Source: Dickeya lacustris
GTDB taxonomy: Bacteria; Pseudomonadota; Gammaproteobacteria; Enterobacterales; Enterobacteriaceae
NCBI RefSeq assembly: GCF_029635795.1
Contig: NZ_CP114280.1
Location: 3,720,001 to 3,784,000, forward strand
Reading direction: 5' to 3'
Length of the DNA: 64,000 nucleotides
A program made the translations under genes and the position numbers. This document shows, one piece after another, positions 59,740 to 64,000 of this stretch. The stretch's first letter is position 1; each line of letters starts with the position of its first letter. The notes beneath the pieces are model-generated. The model saw only the letters and a list, made by a program, of their open reading frames with translations. It was not told where the DNA came from and ran no database searches.

Positions 59740-61188
59740 ATGAAGTTTATCATTAAATTGTTCCCGGAAATCACCATCAAAAGCCAATCTGTGCGGTTGC
59801 GCTTTATAAAAATTCTTACCGGTAACATCCGTAACGTTTTAAAACACTATGACGAAACACTGGCGGTTGTCCGTCATTGGGATCATATCGAAGTTCGCGC
59901 CAAAGATGAAAATCAGCGCGAGGTTATTCGTGATGCGCTAACGCGTATTCCGGGTATCCATCATATTCTTGAGGTGGAAGACTGCGCCTACACGGATGTT
60001 CACCATATTTTTGAACAAGTGTTGGCGACCTATCGCGCACAGCTTGAGGGCAAAACCTTTTGCGTGCGGGTGAAACGTCGCGGTAAGCATGATTTTAGCT
60101 CGCAGGACGTTGAGCGCTATGTTGGCGGTGGCTTGAACCAGCACATCGAGAGTGCGCGGGTTAACCTCAGTGCGCCGCAAGTCACGGTACATTTGGAAAT
60201 TGATCAAGACCGTTTGCTACTGATTAAAGGTCGCTACGAAGGCATTGGTGGTTTCCCCATAGGGACGCAAGAGGATGTGCTGTCGCTGATTTCCGGCGGA
60301 TTTGATTCCAGCGTTTCCAGTTATATGTTGATGCGTCGCGGTTGCCGCGTGCATTACTGTTTCTTCAATCTCGGCGGCGCGGCCCATGAAATTGGCGTGC
60401 GCCAGACGGCGCACTATTTGTGGAATCGCTTTGGCAGTTCACACCGTGTGCGCTTTGTCGCTATTGATTTTGAGCCGGTTGTTGGCGAGATTCTGGAAAA
60501 AGTCGATGACGGCCAGATGGGCGTGGTATTGAAGCGTATGATGGTGCGTGCGGCTTCGCGTATTGCCGAGCGCTATGGCGTTGAAGCGCTGGTGACTGGC
60601 GAAGCGTTAGGGCAGGTATCAAGCCAGACGCTGACCAATTTACGGCTGATTGATAACGCCTCAGATACGCTGATTCTACGCCCGCTGATTTCTCACGATA
60701 AAGAGCACATTATTCGTCTGGCGCGTGAACTTGGTACTGAGGATTTTGCCAAAACGATGCCGGAATACTGCGGGGTAATTTCTAAAAGCCCGACGGTAAA
60801 AGCGGTGAAAGCCAAAATCGAGCATGAAGAGAGTTTGTTTGATTTCTCTATCCTCGATAGGGTGGTTGAGCAGGCGCGTAATATTGATATCCGCGAGATT
60901 GCCGAACAGACGAAACAGGATGTGGCGCAAGTGGAAACGGTTGGCGAATTTGCGACCAGCGATGTGCTGCTCGATATCCGCTCGCCAGATGAACAGGACG
61001 ATCGCCCATTGGTGATGGACGGCGTTGAGGTGAAAGCGTTGCCGTTCTACAAACTGAGCACCCAGTTTGGCGACCTTGACCAGAGCAAAACATACCTGCT
61101 GTATTGCGAGCGCGGTGTGATGAGCCGTTTGCAGGCGCTTTATCTGCATGAGCAGGGCTTTACTAATGTGAAGATTTATCGCCCATAA
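59740..61188 (+). CDS. thiI: tRNA 4-thiouridine synthase/thiamin sulfur carrier ThiI
   Basis: ThiI makes 4-thiouridine at position 8 of tRNAs and passes sulfur for the thiamin thiazole. The 482 residues have a ferredoxin-like plus THUMP N-terminal part, the PP-loop SGGFDSS at 185-191 and a C-terminal rhodanese domain with persulfide-bearing C456 in [12 protein letters not shown] 59740 gives the standard [15 protein letters not shown] start; an in-frame ATG at 59689 adds an unrelated stretch. It is divergent from xseB. Confidence 0.97.
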   Translation: MKFIIKLFPEITIKSQSVRLRFIKILTGNIRNVLKHYDETLAVVRHWDHIEVRAKDENQREVIRDALTRIPGIHHILEVEDCAYTDVHHIFEQVLATYRAQLEGKTFCVRVKRRGKHDFSSQDVERYVGGGLNQHIESARVNLSAPQVTVHLEIDQDRLLLIKGRYEGIGGFPIGTQEDVLSLISGGFDSSVSSYMLMRRGCRVHYCFFNLGGAAHEIGVRQTAHYLWNRFGSSHRVRFVAIDFEPVVGEILEKVDDGQMGVVLKRMMVRAASRIAERYGVEALVTGEALGQVSSQTLTNLRLIDNASDTLILRPLISHDKEHIIRLARELGTEDFAKTMPEYCGVISKSPTVKAVKAKIEHEESLFDFSILDRVVEQARNIDIREIAEQTKQDVAQVETVGEFATSDVLLDIRSPDEQDDRPLVMDGVEVKALPFYKLSTQFGDLDQSKTYLLYCERGVMSRLQALYLHEQGFTNVKIYRP

Positions 61189-61207
61189 CCTAAGCCAGCG
61201 AATGCAT

Positions 61208-61238
61208 ATAAAAAAGCGCCAGTTACGGCGCTTTTTTA
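61208..61238. terminator. bidirectional terminator between thiI and yajL
   Basis: AAAAAGCGCC and GGCGCTTTTTT pair around AGTTAC. A-run before, T-run after. Confidence 0.92.
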
Positions 61239-61258
61239 TGGCACTTTCATCATCAAGC

Positions 61259-61861
61259 TTAGTGTGCCGCTTGCTCTTGATAGTTGTAAATCCCCGGCGG
61301 CAAGACCAACTGTGCTGCGATTTCTGCCGCTTTCTCTTTACCGAGCAGCAGGTCTATCAGTTTGAGTGCAAAATCGATGCTGGTGCCGGGGCCTTGACTG
61401 GTGAGCAGCTTAACCCTGGGGTCGAAGACCACGCGCTTATCCTGCCATTTTTCCGCCGCAATGTGCGCTTTGAGAGCCGGATAACCTGTCATGTTGCCGA
61501 TGGGAAAGAGCTGATGGTACTCCAGCACGATAGCGGGCGAGGCGCAAATAGCGGCAACGATGTGGCCCTCCTGATGGGTTTGACGCAGGCGTTCTATGAG
61601 CAGCGGGCTATCTCGAAAGCAGTGTGCGCCAGGTAAACCGCCGGGCAGGACAACGGCGTCAAACGGCTGGTCTACGACTTCGACCAGCGCTGCATCGGCG
61701 ACCAGTTTCACACCGCGAGAGCAGGTGATAAGCGTATTGCCATCACTTGCTACACTGGCGGTGGTGACATGAACACCAGCCCTGACCAGTAAGTCAATGG
61801 TGGTCACAGCTTCGATTTCTTCACTCCCAGGTGCCAGACACACCAGAACCGAGGCGGTCAT
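61259..61861 (-). CDS. yajL: DJ-1 family protein deglycase YajL
   Basis: YajL is a DJ-1/PfpI-fold protein, reported as a chaperone and a protein/nucleotide deglycase or glyoxalase; the exact role is debated. The 200 residues have nucleophile C106 in [10 protein letters not shown], the acidic partner in [10 protein letters not shown], and [10 protein letters not shown]. The start 61861 gives [12 protein letters not shown] and lies inside the end of panE by 41 bases. Confidence 0.95.
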   Translation of the reverse strand: MTASVLVCLAPGSEEIEAVTTIDLLVRAGVHVTTASVASDGNTLITCSRGVKLVADAALVEVVDQPFDAVVLPGGLPGAHCFRDSPLLIERLRQTHQEGHIVAAICASPAIVLEYHQLFPIGNMTGYPALKAHIAAEKWQDKRVVFDPRVKLLTSQGPGTSIDFALKLIDLLLGKEKAAEIAAQLVLPPGIYNYQEQAAH

Positions 61862-62744
61862 ATTCACTCTCCTTTCGCTTGATATAGTCAAACAGGCGGC
61901 TGTTTTCCGGCAACATGAGCCCGTGGGTACGCGCACGACGCAACAGATAACCGGTGATGTAGTCAATTTCGGTATGGCGTTGCGCCAGCACGTCCTGACG
62001 CATCGATGAGGTGTTTGCCGCCGTATTTTGGATTATTTGGTTAACATAAAGCAGCAGGTTTTCCGTTGATGTGTGGAAACCTTCGCGTTCCATGACCTGT
62101 GCGACTTCCTGACACAGCCGCTGAATTTGCTCGCCGTAGCGCTGCAATTCGCCATTGGTACATTCATAGAGCACCGTCAGCGGATTGATAACACAATTTG
62201 CCGCCAGTTTTTGCCAGCAGGTGGCGGTAATGCGATTGTGCCAGGCGACATCCGGCAACGCCTGATGCAGAATTTCAGCCAGTTGGCTCTGGCTCTCCGG
62301 TGGGTGGCGCGATGGTGAAAGCGTGCCGATATGTGTCACCCCGGCTGCAACATGCACAACGCCAGCGGCATCCCGGCGCGCAGCATGGGTGGTCACACCT
62401 AATAGCAGTGGCTGGTTTAACGCGGGAAGCTCTTCCCAGGTTCCCATGCCGTTGTGCAGAAGGAGCACGGTGCAATCGCAAGTGAGGTGCGGAAGTAGCG
62501 ATCGTAGAGCATCTGAAACCTGCCATGCTTTAAGCGTGACGAGAAGCAGCTCAGTTTGCGCCAGATGTTGGCTGTTATTGGCTTTCACGGTGAGGCTGCA
62601 AGGCTCGCCGTTGAGCGTCGTAACCTGAATCTGGCAATTCGCTTGCGGAATACGCAGCCACGCCTGAACATCATGCCCTTGCTGGTGTAACGCATTGAGC
62701 CAAAGCTGGCCGATAGCCCCGCAGCCAAGAACGGTTATTTTCAT
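61821..62744 (-). CDS. panE: 2-dehydropantoate 2-reductase
   Basis: PanE reduces ketopantoate to pantoate with NADPH, in pantothenate and coenzyme A synthesis. The 307 residues start with the Rossmann loop GCGAIG (7-12). [13 protein letters not shown] follows, then the catalytic Lys in [15 protein letters not shown] and the substrate-site [19 protein letters not shown]. It overlaps yajL and is divergent from yajQ, as in E. coli. Confidence 0.96.
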   Translation of the reverse strand: MKITVLGCGAIGQLWLNALHQQGHDVQAWLRIPQANCQIQVTTLNGEPCSLTVKANNSQHLAQTELLLVTLKAWQVSDALRSLLPHLTCDCTVLLLHNGMGTWEELPALNQPLLLGVTTHAARRDAAGVVHVAAGVTHIGTLSPSRHPPESQSQLAEILHQALPDVAWHNRITATCWQKLAANCVINPLTVLYECTNGELQRYGEQIQRLCQEVAQVMEREGFHTSTENLLLYVNQIIQNTAANTSSMRQDVLAQRHTEIDYITGYLLRRARTHGLMLPENSRLFDYIKRKESEYDRLGSGVSGTWE

Positions 62745-62910
62745 CCATAATGTCCTTTGTTATGAGCGCTCGTCTCATCTCTCTGACTTATCATAAAGTA
62801 TTACGCCGCCGTCTGCCCGCAGCGAATGATGCGCACTCAACTGCAACAGGCGTTTTGCTTATTTAAGGCAAGCGGTTATGATGCACGCCATATTGTCAGG
62901 AGGAGAAATT

Positions 62911-63402
62911 ATGCCATCGTTCGATATTGTTTCGGAAATCGATATGCAGGAAGTGCGTAACGCAGTAGAGAATGCGAGCCGTGAACTGGGTACACGGTGG
63001 GATTTTCGCAATGTGCCAGCAAGCTTTGATTTAAATGAAAAAGCGCAAACCATCAAAGCGACCTGCGAGTCAGATTTTCAGGTTAAGCAATTAATTGAAA
63101 TTCTTCGTGAAAAACTGGCAAAACGCGGTATTGAGGGCAATTCGCTGGATATTCCCGAAGAGATGGAGCATAGCGGTAAAAACTACAGCATTGAGGCGAA
63201 GCTCAAGCAAGGTATTGAGGCCTCGCTGTCCAAGAAAATCGTCAAGCTCATCAAAGATAGTAAGCTGAAAGTTCAGGTTCAGGTTCAGGGTGAGCAGTTA
63301 CGGGTGACGGGAAAATCTCGTGATGACCTGCAAGGCGTGATGGCGTTGATTCGTGGCGCTAATCTTGGCCAACCTTTCCAGTTTAATAACTTCCGCGATT
63401 AA
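62911..63402 (+). CDS. yajQ: YajQ family cyclic di-GMP-binding protein
   Basis: The 163-residue protein has two ferredoxin-like RNA-recognition-type domains. Start [20 protein letters not shown], middle [16 protein letters not shown] and end [13 protein letters not shown] are family hallmarks. Xanthomonas YajQ relatives bind cyclic di-GMP; in enterobacteria this is less tested. ATG 62911 has a strong AGGAGGAG site. This is relevant because a diguanylate cyclase module (siaD) is elsewhere in the window. Confidence 0.96.
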   Translation: MPSFDIVSEIDMQEVRNAVENASRELGTRWDFRNVPASFDLNEKAQTIKATCESDFQVKQLIEILREKLAKRGIEGNSLDIPEEMEHSGKNYSIEAKLKQGIEASLSKKIVKLIKDSKLKVQVQVQGEQLRVTGKSRDDLQGVMALIRGANLGQPFQFNNFRD

Positions 63403-63451
63403 CGCTCTTGGTGATGGAGTGACGACTACCGTCATCTATCGTTATGGCCCA

Positions 63452-63483
63452 ATCACTCAGGCGCCGGTGGGTGCCTGAGTGAT
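63452..63483. terminator. hairpin between convergent yajQ and yajR
   Basis: ATCACTCAGGC and GCCTGAGTGAT form an 11-bp stem around a 10-base loop. No T-run follows on the plus strand. Confidence 0.6.
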
Positions 63484-63495
63484 AACGCGCCAGAA

Positions 63496-64000
63496 TCAAC
63501 CGTATTGGTTAACCCAATGTTCAAGCTGCTGTCTGTTGGTCTGTTTACGGTCGATTTTGACGTAAGCGCTACGCTCTTCAGGCGCAATCACTACATCGGC
63601 GACGCCGGGATAATTTTGTAATTTATCGCCCAGAGAAGGGTCTTGTAGGGCATTGTTCGGCAGTGTAATGCGCAGGCTGCTCAGGTAAGGGGGCTCTTGC
63701 ATTGTCAGGCTGAGTAGTAACCAGGCAATGGCGAGCAGGCATCCTGCACCGAAGACGGCACTGGCGCCATGCCAATCATAGAGTGCGCCACCGAGGCTAC
63801 CGCCTATCGCGACACCCAAAAACTGCGTAGTAGAGTAAATCCCCATGGCTGTGCCTTTATAACCGGCGGGAGATTCTTTGCTGATGAGTGAGGGTAATAA
63901 TGCTTCCATAATATTAAAGCCGAGGAAAAACAGCTGAATACCAATAAAGAGCGGCCATAATCCGTGATTGCCTGCCTGGAGTAAAATGAACTCCGCCACA
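63496..64000 (-). CDS. yajR: MFS transporter YajR, C-terminal part (runs off the window)
   Basis: The visible 167 residues hold the last membrane helices (LLPSLISKESPAGYKGTAMG, then IYSTTQFLGVAIGGSLGGAL) and a C-terminal ferredoxin-like YAM domain (VADVVIAPEERSAYVKIDRK), which is specific to YajR among MFS proteins. The substrate is unknown. The start lies beyond base 64000. The neighbour yajQ supports the call. Confidence 0.9.
   Translation of the reverse strand, partial: VAEFILLQAGNHGLWPLFIGIQLFFLGFNIMEALLPSLISKESPAGYKGTAMGIYSTTQFLGVAIGGSLGGALYDWHGASAVFGAGCLLAIAWLLLSLTMQEPPYLSSLRITLPNNALQDPSLGDKLQNYPGVADVVIAPEERSAYVKIDRKQTNRQQLEHWVNQYG

Noticed and set aside
63226..63300. GTTCAG x3 hexamer repeat in yajQ as part of the duplication pattern
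   Set aside because: The encoded KVQVQVQG is a conserved beta strand present in E. coli YajQ (KVQVQIQG), so it is functional sequence and not a recent expansion.

Overview
The window is about 64 kb of chromosome from an enterobacterium of the soft-rot group, Dickeya or a close relative such as Musicola (Pectobacteriaceae). Most genes follow the Escherichia coli core order: dnaE-accA-yaeR-tilS-rof-yaeP-yaeQ-nlpE, then aroL-ppnP-rdgC-mak-sbcCD-phoBR-brnQ-proY, then acpH-queA-tgt-yajC-secDF-yajI-nrdR-ribDH-nusB-thiL-pgpA-dxs-ispA-xseB-thiI-yajL-panE-yajQ-yajR. The asparaginase and the shikimate kinase are, from memory of those sequences, very close to the proteins described from Erwinia (Dickeya) chrysanthemi. 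The genus is an inference; no database was searched.

Region by region: 1-6.4 kb is the accA-tilS-nlpE block, interrupted by a complete IS3-family element (3718-4974) between the divergent yaeP and yaeQ genes. 6.4-11.2 kb holds mutS, an EntS-like MFS exporter and yjdM. 11.3-14.2 kb is a four-gene operon matching the SiaABCD signalling module (phosphatase, kinase, phosphoprotein, diguanylate cyclase); its phosphatase has tandem CBS domains and no membrane sensor. 14.3-24.7 kb is accessory DNA: an orphan Ser/Asn-rich protein, two LysR regulators, a GNAT acetyltransferase, an MHS-type transporter with an M20 peptidase, a HAD phosphatase, a divergent MetE-like protein and periplasmic L-asparaginase. 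24.8-43.6 kb has aroL (preceded by a possible 30-residue membrane protein), ppnP, a chemoreceptor, rdgC, mak, sbcCD, phoBR with a clear Pho box, a PstS-like protein, a second MetE-like protein, brnQ and proY. 43.7-64 kb is a housekeeping block for oxidant defence, queuosine, protein export, riboflavin, thiamin and isoprenoid synthesis.

Two features stand out. The single dxs gene carries a one-base insertion near 57886 that splits an essential enzyme into two frames; this is either a sequence error or a significant lesion. In addition, at least a dozen places, coding and non-coding, carry short head-to-tail duplications with 13-24 bp units. A 15-bp unit is most common, including in-frame five-residue repeats in tilS and nlpE. 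Annotation does not explain this pattern.

No tRNA, rRNA, CRISPR array, prophage or replication origin was recognised. Start codons were chosen by comparison with remembered E. coli proteins and visible ribosome-binding sites.
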